This document shows, one piece after another, positions 16,672 to 24,482 of a stretch of DNA of 30,991 bases. The DNA is from Candidatus Endonucleibacter bathymodioli (GTDB taxonomy: Bacteria; Pseudomonadota; Gammaproteobacteria; Pseudomonadales; Endozoicomonadaceae). The notes below the pieces were generated by a model. That model was given only the letters and a program-made list of their open reading frames with translations. It ran no database searches and was not told the DNA's origin. The position numbers were made by a program, and so were the translations under genes. Location: NCBI GenBank assembly GCA_030674915.1, contig JASXSV010000030.1:1-30991 (forward strand). The letters are read 5' to 3'. The number at the start of each line of letters is the position of its first letter. Within the stretch, counting starts at the first letter, position 1.

Positions 16672-17358
16672 ATGAGAACCGATCAGAACAGAACAGTAGG
16701 GCTAATTACGTACAATTCCCCGCACCTAAAAACTGAGCAAATAATTGAAAATATGGTAGAAAATTATCAAAGTATGAAAATGTATGCGCTACCATTTGTC
16801 CCAAGAAAAGATAGGGGTGTATTATTTCATCACAGACCGAACCAAGTAATAAGTATTGCTCCAGAAGTTATAGCAGAAAAACACAATATTGATTTTATCA
16901 AATGTGAGAATGATTTGAATATAGATGGTGGCTGTGATATTTATTTGGTATTGGGTGCAGGAATACTTTCTGAAAAATGCGTAGAAAATAAAAAGATAAT
17001 TAACGCTCACCCAGGAATAATTCCAGCGTGTAGGGGGTTGGATTCGTTTAAATGGGCAATTTATAATGATATTTCACTTGGTAACACGCTTCATTATATT
17101 GATAAAAATGTTGATTCTGGTGAAATAATTTCAGTAATCCCAACGACTGTATACAAAACAGATAGCTTAGAAACATTATGCAGGAGACATTATGAAAACG
17201 AAATCAAAATGCTGTCAAATTTTGAAAGCTATCTAAAAACCCCAGTAAACAATTATAGTGACATACAGTCTGGTGAACCTACAATGAGAATGAGTGCAGA
17301 GATTGAAGCAAAAATGGTCAGAATGTTGGATGGATATGTTCAGAAATGGGGGCAATAA
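16672..17358 (+). CDS. Formyltransferase, probably sugar N-formyltransferase (integron cassette)
   Basis: A 228-residue protein with the formyl-transferase fold shared by PurN, Fmt and sugar N-formyltransferases, which use N10-formyl-tetrahydrofolate. The catalytic triad is visible: N111 and H113 in IINAHPGIIPACRG, and D148 in IDKNVDSGEII. YLVLGAGILS (91-100) is the strand before the active site. It is shorter than Fmt (about 315) and lacks its C-terminal tRNA domain; the context of sugar acyltransferases favours a sugar-amine substrate. The start ATG at 16672 is in a repeated AGAAC context (MRTDQNRTVG). attC sites 5 and 6 enclose it as a single-gene cassette. A truncated duplicate follows at 17483. 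Confidence 0.85.
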   Translation: MRTDQNRTVGLITYNSPHLKTEQIIENMVENYQSMKMYALPFVPRKDRGVLFHHRPNQVISIAPEVIAEKHNIDFIKCENDLNIDGGCDIYLVLGAGILSEKCVENKKIINAHPGIIPACRGLDSFKWAIYNDISLGNTLHYIDKNVDSGEIISVIPTTVYKTDSLETLCRRHYENEIKMLSNFESYLKTPVNNYSDIQSGEPTMRMSAEIEAKMVRMLDGYVQKWGQ

Positions 17359-17360
17359 AA

Positions 17361-17432
17361 GCATAACAAGGTGCTATACGGGACGGATTTTCTGCTGCGC
17401 TTCAAAGCCTCCAGTGAGCTTGGTCGTTATGC
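17361..17432 (+). other. attC recombination site 6
   Basis: Cores GCATAAC (17361-17367) and GTTATGC (17426-17432) are exact complements. The arms (GGTGCTATAC and GTGAGCTTGG) pair less well than at the other sites. It is 72 bp long, and the formyltransferase stop is 3 bp before it. Confidence 0.8.
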
Positions 17433-17482
17433 TTCAAAAATACATGCCGCAATCACGTGACAAACAAAAGAAAGGAGAAGTA

Positions 17483-17598
17483 ATGAGAACAGAACAGAAC
17501 AGAACAGAATAGTAGGGCTAATTACGTACAATTTTCCTCACTTAAAAACTGAGCAAATAATTGAAAACATGGTAGAAAATTATCAAAGTATGAAAATA
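17483..17598 (+). pseudogene. Truncated second copy of the formyltransferase cassette
   Basis: From about 17437 the sequence repeats the leader and first roughly 39 codons of the formyltransferase at 16672 (CTAATTACGTACAATTTTCC, AAAACTGAGCAAATAATTG, GTAGAAAATTATCAAAGTAT). The leader has a better ribosome-binding site (AAAGGAG). At the start of the gene an AGAAC unit has expanded to four and a half copies, which gives a TAG stop after nine codons. The copy ends exactly where the REP palindrome begins at 17599. It is dead as a gene. Confidence 0.88.
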
Positions 17599-17864
17599 TT
17601 TCTCGTTCCACGCTCCAGCGTGGGAATGCATACGGATCCTAAATAATGGGTAGAAGACGCTACAAAATAACCAATCCATAATTCCGTACTTTTCACTTTA
17701 ACCGTACTCCACTGAATTCATGTTTTTACACGAACTGAAAAAGTGAATGTTTTATTGGAATCTTTAAAGTTTTTTTCGTTCACTTCTCGTATGAACTCCC
17801 CTGCAGGAGCATGGGAGCCAGATAATGGTGAGTAAGGACGTAGGAGCGTGGGAACGAGAAACGA
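17599..17864. repeat. REPIN-like element with inverted ends
   Basis: It begins TTTCTCGTTCCACGCTCC and ends GGAGCGTGGGAACGAGAAA, an almost perfect inverted pair. The left half repeats the REP-plus-tail of 14816-14886 (to about 17670); another diverged palindrome lies near 17797-17815. The 120-bp centre has no recognisable gene. Both neighbours are gene fragments cut exactly at its ends. Confidence 0.75.
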
Positions 17865-17865
17865 A

Positions 17866-18060
17866 GATATACCAATTAATAAGAGAGGTAGCGGAGTTAA
17901 GAGATTAATTCTTTTGAATTTCTTTAGGGCTGAAGCTGAGCGAAGACAAAATGAAAATAATGTTCCTAGTATAATTTATGATATTGAGGAGCCAGAAACA
18001 TCCAAACACCAGAACCACCAGAGAAAGCTTATAGAGGCATTTATCGAATTACTTACTTGC
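17866..18060 (+). pseudogene. Fragment of an OLD-family-like ATPase/nuclease gene
   Basis: About 65 codons show an ABC-type signature region (INKRGSGVKRLILLNFFRAE) followed by a Walker B region (SIIYDIEEPETSKH), the pattern of AAA/ABC ATPase domains of OLD-family endonucleases and related defence proteins. The N-terminal half with the P-loop and the whole nuclease domain are missing. The left end is the REPIN element; the right end is followed by GACTAACAACGCC (18065-18077), which resembles the left half of an attC. It is a degraded remnant, possibly of a former defence cassette, and not functional. Confidence 0.65.
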
Positions 18061-18098
18061 CGCCGACTAACAACGCCAAATCCTTTGGGTATATAAGG

Positions 18099-19958
18099 TC
18101 AGGCTGTGCTGGTATCCAGAGCAAATTGATTGCACAGTTTTTTAATACGAAAGATGTAGTTATTGTATTCAGGTGAGCCGTGGTGGGAGTAGTTCAGATT
18201 TTTGAACAGGCCGGTGAGTTTGATGAAGTGGTCGCGTACTTGTTCCTTGTCCTTGAATCGGTATTGCTGACGAATTAGACTGACCAATAGTGCAAAATTT
18301 TCCTGCTGACGATTGATTGGGCAAGAGGCGTCTACATCATCGAAGGCATCCTGTTGAAGATACACCATATCCAACATAAATGATTTTTGGAAAGTGACGT
18401 AATCATCCAGGGTTATGCCTTCCTCACCGGTTACCTGCATCATCTGGTTGATGCTTTCACCGCGAACTAGTAGCGCATGCATTTCCTTAACGGTACTGAC
18501 CCAATCAGGGGCCAGATTTTCGGCGTACCAGTCCGCCAGCTGATCGAGATAACGGGACCAGGAAATCAGTGGGTCAATAGCTGGGTAGAAGCGCTTATAA
18601 GCACGCTCATAGGAGAGTCCCAGAAAAGTCTTAACTGTGCTTAGGGTCGCCTGTGTTACCGGTTCTTCAAAGTTACCACCAGCCGGTGATACGGAGCCGA
18701 TCATGGTCAGAGAACCTTCATCGCCGTCCTCATTGATAATGACTCCGCATCGCTCGTAGACACCCTTAATGGCGGAGTCCATGTAGGCGGGAAATCCTTC
18801 TTCTCCTGGAATCTCTTCTAGGCGGTTAGAGGTTTCACGCATAGCTTGCGCCCAACGGGAAGTAGAGTCGGCCAGAGCCAGTACGTTATAACCCATCTGA
18901 CGGTAGTATTCACCTAGCGTCAGACCTGTGTAGATAGAAGCTTCCCGTGCAGCCACCGGCATGGACGAGGTATTACATATAATCACTGTGCGGTCAATCA
19001 GGGCGCCACCAGTCTTTGGGTCTTGGAGATGAGGAAACTCGTCAATGGTTTCTACCACTTCCCCAGCTCTCTCACCGCAGGCGGTTACAATGACGATATC
19101 AGCGTCACAGTAACGGGAGAAGCCGTGCTGTAAAACTGTTTTGCCGGAACCAAAAGGACCAGGAATGCAACCTGTTCCACCCCGAGCGATGGGGAAGAAA
19201 GTGTCAACGATGCGGGTGGTGGTCACCAGTGGCTGATTTGGGTATTGGCGTTTAGTCTTACCCTTGGCGGAGAGGGTTTCAGAAATGGATTTACGTATCG
19301 GCCACTTCTGATACATGGGCAGATGGATTTCTTCACCGCGCTCATCTTTTACTCGTGCTACGATGGTATCCACCGAGAAAATGCCTTCTTTAATCCAGAC
19401 TACTTCGACTTCACCCACAGTATTAAATGGGATCATGATTTTGTGTGTAAACCTGCCTTCCGGCACGGTACCAAAGGTTTCCCCAGCGCGTAGATTGCTG
19501 CCGATTTTGGCGACGGCAGTGAAGGCCCAAGATTGGGTGCGGTCTAGAGATTCAATCTGTACGCCACGCTGGAGAAAGCTGCCGTGCAAATTGGCAAGTC
19601 GCTCCAATGGGTTTTGAAGACCATCGTAAATCATGCCCAAAATACCTGGTCCTAGGTCAAGTGAGAGCATCTTTCCGGTCTGTATAATTAGATCGCCTAC
19701 GGCTACGCCTCGGGTTTCCTCAAACACTTGGATATCTGCAGTGTTGCCGTGAATCCGCAGTATTTCTGCCGTCAGTTGTTCTTCTATCGCTTCATTGGAA
19801 CGACGGTTGGGTAGCACATAAACCACTTCGTTTTTAACCAGTGGTTTTTTCTTACCATCCTGGCTGGTGATGCTTTTAATGATGATGATATCACCCGCCA
19901 CCGACACTACTTGAGCCGTGGCATGATGCGAAGCGTCTGTTTTTATTTGTTCATTCAT
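18099..19958 (-). CDS. atpA: V-type ATPase catalytic subunit A
   Basis: The catalytic subunit of the cytoplasmic V1 hexamer, which binds and hydrolyses (or makes) ATP. It has 619 residues, slightly longer than many bacterial A subunits (about 580-590). The P-loop GPFGSGKT is at 267-274, GERAGE with the catalytic glutamate at 295-300, and the signature ALADSTSRWAQAMRE at 361-375. The long non-homologous insert of A subunits is present between about 110 and 215. It is the last gene in the cluster, 92 bp after the DUF2764 gene. In the Chlamydia-type order it would come just before atpB, but here atpB is over 5 kb upstream. No clear terminator was seen after it. Confidence 0.97.
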   Translation of the reverse strand: MNEQIKTDASHHATAQVVSVAGDIIIIKSITSQDGKKKPLVKNEVVYVLPNRRSNEAIEEQLTAEILRIHGNTADIQVFEETRGVAVGDLIIQTGKMLSLDLGPGILGMIYDGLQNPLERLANLHGSFLQRGVQIESLDRTQSWAFTAVAKIGSNLRAGETFGTVPEGRFTHKIMIPFNTVGEVEVVWIKEGIFSVDTIVARVKDERGEEIHLPMYQKWPIRKSISETLSAKGKTKRQYPNQPLVTTTRIVDTFFPIARGGTGCIPGPFGSGKTVLQHGFSRYCDADIVIVTACGERAGEVVETIDEFPHLQDPKTGGALIDRTVIICNTSSMPVAAREASIYTGLTLGEYYRQMGYNVLALADSTSRWAQAMRETSNRLEEIPGEEGFPAYMDSAIKGVYERCGVIINEDGDEGSLTMIGSVSPAGGNFEEPVTQATLSTVKTFLGLSYERAYKRFYPAIDPLISWSRYLDQLADWYAENLAPDWVSTVKEMHALLVRGESINQMMQVTGEEGITLDDYVTFQKSFMLDMVYLQQDAFDDVDASCPINRQQENFALLVSLIRQQYRFKDKEQVRDHFIKLTGLFKNLNYSHHGSPEYNNYIFRIKKLCNQFALDTSTA

Positions 19959-20050
19959 GTATATAACCAGTGTCGTTAAAATGGCGATTGAAGTGTTTGC
20001 CTAGCTGTCTTAATTGCGGCAGAAGCATTTTTTTATCTGGCTCTGGTGTC

Positions 20051-20782
20051 CTAGCTGGCAGAGTCAACGTGATTTATCTTATTACTGATTATATGGTTGG
20101 GTGTTCCTGAAAATTGAATGGCAAATTCTCCGAGGGCTAGTTGATTCAGATCGTTGAAACGAATCAAAGCTTCATCACCGTTGTAGGTGGTCCAACTAGC
20201 TACCAGGTTCCAGCGGAGCAGATAAATTACCACGTCCTCGAAATCAAACAGGTGTCGTGCGTTTAATTGATTTAGTTTATGCCAGACAGCTTCCATTATG
20301 GTTTTTTCCAACGCCAAATAGTCTTTTTTATTCAGGCATTCTACTGCCACTGGTATCCATGGAAAAGCATGTGAAAGGCCTAGGTTTGGGTTGCTCCAGT
20401 TGCGCCGGATATAGGCGTACCGACTACCATAGCTCCATTTGGCATTGGAAGGTGCTTGCTGTCCTCTTACCTTGCGGCGAAGCGCTGCGATAATGGTGTT
20501 TATATCCAGGCGCCAATTCACTAGTTCTTTTAGGTCTGAGCTATCCAGCTGTGTAATTAGGCGATCGTTCATGTTTATCAGGTAATCCTCTTTTATATCA
20601 TCGCCAAAATGATCCCAGTGAACCAGGTATTCTATCTTGACCAGGATTTCACGGTCTTCTGGAGACAGCATGGAAAGACGTCGATCAAGCTGTATTCGTG
20701 AGATGGGCGTGATATTGCTGCCAAACAGAGAGTCAATATGAGGCAGCGATGTCAGCAATGTGTAGTAGGTATTTTCTGCCAT
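20051..20782 (-). CDS. DUF2764 protein, V-ATPase-associated subunit
   Basis: A 243-residue protein that starts MAENTYYTLLTSLPHIDSLF and matches the DUF2764 family seen between E and A genes in Chlamydia-, spirochaete- and Bacteroides-type V-ATPase operons, where it is thought to take the place of the C (central-stalk cap) subunit. The frame remains open 41 codons upstream, but the ATG at 20782 has a strong AAGGAG site and the family N-terminus, so it is the start. Mostly helical, with no signal peptide or membrane segment. A 300-bp gap with a dispersed repeat separates it from atpE. The family call rests on position and on my memory of the family's N-terminus. Confidence 0.75.
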   Translation of the reverse strand: MAENTYYTLLTSLPHIDSLFGSNITPISRIQLDRRLSMLSPEDREILVKIEYLVHWDHFGDDIKEDYLINMNDRLITQLDSSDLKELVNWRLDINTIIAALRRKVRGQQAPSNAKWSYGSRYAYIRRNWSNPNLGLSHAFPWIPVAVECLNKKDYLALEKTIMEAVWHKLNQLNARHLFDFEDVVIYLLRWNLVASWTTYNGDEALIRFNDLNQLALGEFAIQFSGTPNHIISNKINHVDSAS

Positions 20783-20879
20783 TGTAATCTCCTTGTTTAT
20801 GGAAGCATTTTCTGGTTTTGACCGCCAATTACTAAATGAAAATAGTAAAGTGTTTTCTTGGTTATACCTATTCCTTGAA

Positions 20880-21018
20880 TATGTTAGGTCGTTGTCTGCT
20901 CTCACTCATCCCAATTTCTCCATGTACTCTACGGCATACAGCCCCAGTTCATGGGGATAATGGGATTTGCTCATTTGCCGTCTGTCCACGCCTATCAAGG
21001 GTAACTGGCATAGGCAAC
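20880..21018 (+). repeat. Dispersed intergenic repeat, copy D
   Basis: It begins TATGTTAGGTCGTTGTCTGC, has CTCTCACTCATCCCAATT, TCTACGGCATACAG and CATGGGGATAATGGGATTTG, and ends AAGGGTAACTGGCATAGG. It resembles copy E throughout. It fills the gap between atpE and the DUF2764 gene inside the V-ATPase cluster. Confidence 0.7.
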
Positions 21019-21082
21019 GATGTGATCGCATGATGACATATTTGTATCGTTCAGTCTGTCATCGTAAATCTACCATTACAGG

Positions 21083-21766
21083 TTACTTGTTGATGCCTTC
21101 AAGCAGGGACAGAAATCGTGGCTGTAGATGTTTGAGAAGAACAGAGGCAACTGCTTTGTCGGTTAGTTCTACTTCAATATTCTTGTCAATTAGCCGGAAA
21201 CAGATACCGGTCTGGTTGTTTTCTCCGACACTGAAGGTGACGCCATCCTGCAGCATATCTCTAGTGCTTTTCATGGCAAATTTCAGAAGACCTTCATTTT
21301 TTAGAGATTCTTTGTTGCCGCTAAGCTCATCTACACCTATAATTTTTTTAGGTAAAATTATGTCGATGTTCTGTTCGCCGCGTAGGCTGTTTTTACCAGC
21401 GACTTCTATAATCATCTTCTCCAGAAGTTTGTCGTCATTCATGGAAGAGCTGACAGCTGCACGGATCTGTTCTGAGAATTTTTTCAGAAGGAAGTCTTTC
21501 AGTTCAAGGATGGCGTTTCGCTCGGCCAACTGCAGGGCTTCTTTACCAGCTTTTGTGATAAAGTCTGCTTCTTTCTGAGCTTTGGTGATAATAGCAGTAG
21601 CACGTTGGTTGGTATCAGCGATCAGCTCGGCGGCTTTTTCCTCGGCGACTGTAATGATCTTGTCAGCTTCTGCACGGCCGCTGTTGATACCCTGACTATG
21701 CAGCTTTTCGATTAGTTCCTGGACGCCAACGGAAACCGTTTTTTCTTCTGTGGTTGCAATACTCAT
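21083..21766 (-). CDS. atpE: V-type ATPase peripheral-stalk subunit E
   Basis: A 227-residue peripheral-stalk subunit that links V1 to the membrane part. The N-terminal half (about 10-100) is a long charged helix rich in Ala, Glu and Lys (AEADKIITVAEEKAAELIAD, then AIITKAQKEADFITKAGKEA), as in E subunits; the C-terminal globular domain ends near LLKHLQPRFLSLLEG. The frame is open 15 codons upstream into a repeat, but the ATG at 21766 has an AGGATGAG site, so that start is chosen. A gap of about 410 bp to atpK holds a MITE and repeat copy E. No partner G/H stalk subunit gene was found. Confidence 0.88.
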   Translation of the reverse strand: MSIATTEEKTVSVGVQELIEKLHSQGINSGRAEADKIITVAEEKAAELIADTNQRATAIITKAQKEADFITKAGKEALQLAERNAILELKDFLLKKFSEQIRAAVSSSMNDDKLLEKMIIEVAGKNSLRGEQNIDIILPKKIIGVDELSGNKESLKNEGLLKFAMKSTRDMLQDGVTFSVGENNQTGICFRLIDKNIEVELTDKAVASVLLKHLQPRFLSLLEGINK

Positions 21767-21778
21767 TATCTCATCCTG

Positions 21779-21930
21779 TAGTTGTTGACTGCTCTCACTT
21801 ACCCCAATCACCTACTGCCTTGTAGCCTTCTCCGTTCGCGCTCCATGAGCTCTGTGGCATACATCACCTTATGGGGGGTAATGGGGGCTTCGTTTGTCGT
21901 CTCCATACATTCAATGGTAACGGTTATAGG
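21779..21930 (+). repeat. Dispersed intergenic repeat, copy E
   Basis: It begins TAGTTGTTGACTGCTCTCAC, has CTCTGTGGCATACATCACC and TTATGGGGGGTAATGGGG, and ends TTCAATGGTAACGGTTATAG. It ends against the ribosome-binding region of atpE, so it forms most of the atpE leader on the opposite strand. Confidence 0.7.
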
Positions 21931-21997
21931 TTAGGTGAATGAATCAACAAACCATAAAGAGTGCCTAGCTAACCAAGAGAGTTATTAGTAATACTAT

Positions 21998-22135
21998 GAG
22001 ACCTTTGCACGATTGTTCTTTTTCCAATTGTTTCGTTGAAAACGTACTTAATCGATCATTTATAAGCATAAACTCTCTCTTTTCGTGCGTTTTTGCCTCC
22101 CCAACGAACAAAATCACGGCTTGAGCAAAGGTCTG
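21998..22135 (+). mobile_element. MITE, complete copy with 5-bp target duplication
   Basis: A 138-bp element with imperfect inverted ends: GAGACCTTTGCACGA at the left and the complement of TTGAGCAAAGGTCTG at the right. ACTAT occurs directly outside both ends (21993-21997 and 22136-22140). It has no coding capacity. It lies between atpK and atpE in the V-ATPase cluster. Related copies are at 5242 and 27091, and a larger element with the same 15-bp end terminates at position 52. Confidence 0.85.
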
Positions 22136-22174
22136 ACTATCGGTGCGTTTATACTCACTGTGGTCCATTTTTAA

Positions 22175-22624
22175 TCAGGCAGTGATGCTTTGACCTATGA
22201 CTAGGGCAAATACGAACGCGAATACTGCGAAACCTTCAACAATGGCGGCAGGTGCGATGGAAATACCAAAGACTTCCGGTTTGTTCTTGGAGGCATTAAT
22301 GGCAGATGCAACTGCCTGACCTTGATAGATAGCAGAGTACATCAGGGAAATGCCCGTCAGAAGACCAACAGCAAACAGACCGGGAGAGCTAGTCTCAGTT
22401 ACGCCAATGCCTCTTAAGGTGAACATGATTACGATGCCGTATATGACTTGGGAAGAGGGCATGGCAGAAAGTCCGATAAATTTGCCATAACCGCTCTCAA
22501 TATCCAGTATCGCGCCACAGGCTGACTGTCCGGCTATAGAGCAGCCGATCGATGAACCCACTGCACCTAATGACACCGGAGCGAAAATACCAATCCAACC
22601 CAGTGTGATAATTAGACCTTCCAT
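22175..22624 (-). CDS. atpK: V-type ATPase proteolipid subunit K, with Na+-site residues
   Basis: A 149-residue proteolipid with four membrane helices (two hairpins), which makes the rotor ring. The ion-binding glutamate is E130 in PAAIVEGFAVF (helix 4). Compared with E. hirae NtpK, the other Na+ ligands are kept or conservatively changed: S58 and Q59 in MPSSQVIYG (T64, Q65), Y62 (Y68) and Q101 in IYQGQAVAS (Q110). This predicts Na+ rather than H+ transport. The ATG overlaps the end of atpI by 13 bp with a GAGAGGAT ribosome-binding site inside atpI. The alignment was made by eye from remembered NtpK positions. Confidence 0.95.
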   Translation of the reverse strand: MEGLIITLGWIGIFAPVSLGAVGSSIGCSIAGQSACGAILDIESGYGKFIGLSAMPSSQVIYGIVIMFTLRGIGVTETSSPGLFAVGLLTGISLMYSAIYQGQAVASAINASKNKPEVFGISIAPAAIVEGFAVFAFVFALVIGQSITA

Positions 22625-24435
22625 TTTTTATCCTCTCGTTTACAAAAAGCATTAAATGGGTAGCCTTCGTCAGAAAGCCCCCAGTTAACAAATTCAATGA
22701 CGTTAAGACGCATGCCGTGAACCACACCGCTCATGATGCAAAGAGCAAAGTTGAGGGTATGGCCTAGCAATAAGATCATGCCAGCAAATAATACCCCTAT
22801 AATGGGGCTAGAATGTATAACGGTCATTGCTAATGAGTTGAAGGTCATCGACAGTGATGCACCTGATAATCCAAGGGCAAATAGGCGCATGTAGCTTAGG
22901 ATGTCACCAAAAGCGCCAGTAATGTTGTAGACGGCCTTTAGACCATCCAATATTCTCAGGATCAGGTCTTTCACAGAGTGCACCGGACGATTACTAGTGA
23001 ACAGAAAAACCAATAAGGTCCCAATGATCATCAAGCTGGGTCCTATGACGGTTTCAAAGGTTTTTGGTAGAGTGTTGGTTATGCTTAGCCAAAGAGTCAG
23101 GCCTCCGACCATTAGTCCGGCCCAGCCTAAATGAACAAATGCGTAGCTGGATCCTCGGTTCACTACAGAGGTCATGACATTGGCAATGATCAGGTGTGAT
23201 ACACCAATGATGACTGATAGTTTCATCATCGCGTTGTAATCATTCAGGTTGATAAACGTGATGCTACCCAACAGGCTGGCGCTGATCGGAGATGCTCCGA
23301 AGTAACTGCCAATACAGACACCCCAGATAATACCTGCAGCCGACATACAGTAGGCCAAGTTGATTAAGCGGCTGCCTGTTTCGCTCTGTCTTAGCTTGCT
23401 GCGGAACATGAGCACGATCAGCCCGAAGATAAGACTGTACATGGCATCGCTCATGATCATGGCAAAGAACAGGGATAATGAGTAAAACACCACTTTTCCT
23501 GGATCCCAGGACCTATATTTAGGAGTTTGAAAGAATCCCAAGGCATCAGATCCTCCCCCCGTACCAGAGGTTTTCTCTATCAGTGTCGGTGGGTTGTCCT
23601 CTCTGGTAGGCTCTTCAAAAATAACCGCAATGCCATTGTTTAAAGTGAATGTTTCAACTTTGGCCTGCTCGGAAACTGGCATCCATCCTTGCACTAGAAA
23701 GAAACTTTCCTTATCTAGAATGCCACTGGAGGCTTGCGCAAGAGAAGTGTTGTCTACTCTTGCTGCCAATGCCTGATTCAGGAGGTAGCTCCAGCGAGTA
23801 AGGGATTCACGTTCTGCCAGCAGATCCTCAATAGCTAGCTTCGCTTCTTCAAGCATTTCTTCCAAGTGGATCAATGAATCTTTACCTATATGTGATCTAG
23901 TTACTGGCAGTAGGTCTTCATCTGGCTCCTGATCGGACATAACGATTACGAAACTGTCCTTTAGGTTTTGATGAATCAGCTCCCATGGTAGTTTAATGGC
24001 ATTTAGTGCTGAAATTTTTTCGTGGGGTATCACATAGAACCACAATAGCACGCCGTTTAGAGTCATCATCTCCGGAAAGGAGAACTGCCCCCATGGGCGA
24101 ACGTCACGGATACGCTGTTCTAGCTTATCGAGAAGGTCAGACTCGGAACGTAATTGCGCCTTGTTGGTAAGGATTATCTGAACAATGTTATCAATATTTG
24201 TTGAATCCCTCAGGCCACGAAAATTACGAATGTGACGTCTCTGTTTTGGGCTTCTTTTTAGCCAAGCCTTGGCTTCACTAGCTTCTGCCGGTTGCACCTG
24301 CAGAGACTGGTCTAAAGATTTATCCAACAGCGAAATAAGGTGCAGACAACCGAGAGATTGCAGCCCTTTCAGGATCTTTATTTTGTCCTGGTTAAGCCCG
24401 TACAGAGTGATTTTTTTCAGTCGTTTAATAGCCAT
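22612..24435 (-). CDS. atpI: V-type ATPase membrane subunit I (a-type stator)
   Basis: The 607-residue subunit that forms the ion channels beside the K ring and holds the stator. Residues 1 to about 310 are the hydrophilic cytoplasmic arm, with coiled-coil stretches near 85-110 and 185-225. From about 315 there are seven or eight membrane helices. The essential arginine is R517 in LSYMRLFALGLSG; GHTLNFAL (558-565) and VVHGMRLNVIEFVNWG (571-586) are also family motifs. The length is close to the 600-660 of bacterial I subunits. atpK overlaps its end, and atpD ends 47 bp upstream; together B-D-I-K look like one transcript. Confidence 0.95.
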   Translation of the reverse strand: MAIKRLKKITLYGLNQDKIKILKGLQSLGCLHLISLLDKSLDQSLQVQPAEASEAKAWLKRSPKQRRHIRNFRGLRDSTNIDNIVQIILTNKAQLRSESDLLDKLEQRIRDVRPWGQFSFPEMMTLNGVLLWFYVIPHEKISALNAIKLPWELIHQNLKDSFVIVMSDQEPDEDLLPVTRSHIGKDSLIHLEEMLEEAKLAIEDLLAERESLTRWSYLLNQALAARVDNTSLAQASSGILDKESFFLVQGWMPVSEQAKVETFTLNNGIAVIFEEPTREDNPPTLIEKTSGTGGGSDALGFFQTPKYRSWDPGKVVFYSLSLFFAMIMSDAMYSLIFGLIVLMFRSKLRQSETGSRLINLAYCMSAAGIIWGVCIGSYFGASPISASLLGSITFINLNDYNAMMKLSVIIGVSHLIIANVMTSVVNRGSSYAFVHLGWAGLMVGGLTLWLSITNTLPKTFETVIGPSLMIIGTLLVFLFTSNRPVHSVKDLILRILDGLKAVYNITGAFGDILSYMRLFALGLSGASLSMTFNSLAMTVIHSSPIIGVLFAGMILLLGHTLNFALCIMSGVVHGMRLNVIEFVNWGLSDEGYPFNAFCKREDKKWKV

Positions 24436-24482
24436 ATCAAATGTAGTAGCAGGTCAGTTATGCGGATGTAGAAACCTTCCGT

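Noticed and set aside
9256..18060. Whole accessory region considered as a prophage or genomic island with its own integrase
   Set aside because: There are no phage structural or replication genes, and the only recombinase trace is the IntI-like remnant; attC sites explain the region better.
20783..20905. N-terminal extension of the DUF2764 protein by 41 codons
   Set aside because: The extension runs into a dispersed repeat and lacks a ribosome-binding site, whereas ATG 20782 has AAGGAG and the family N-terminus.
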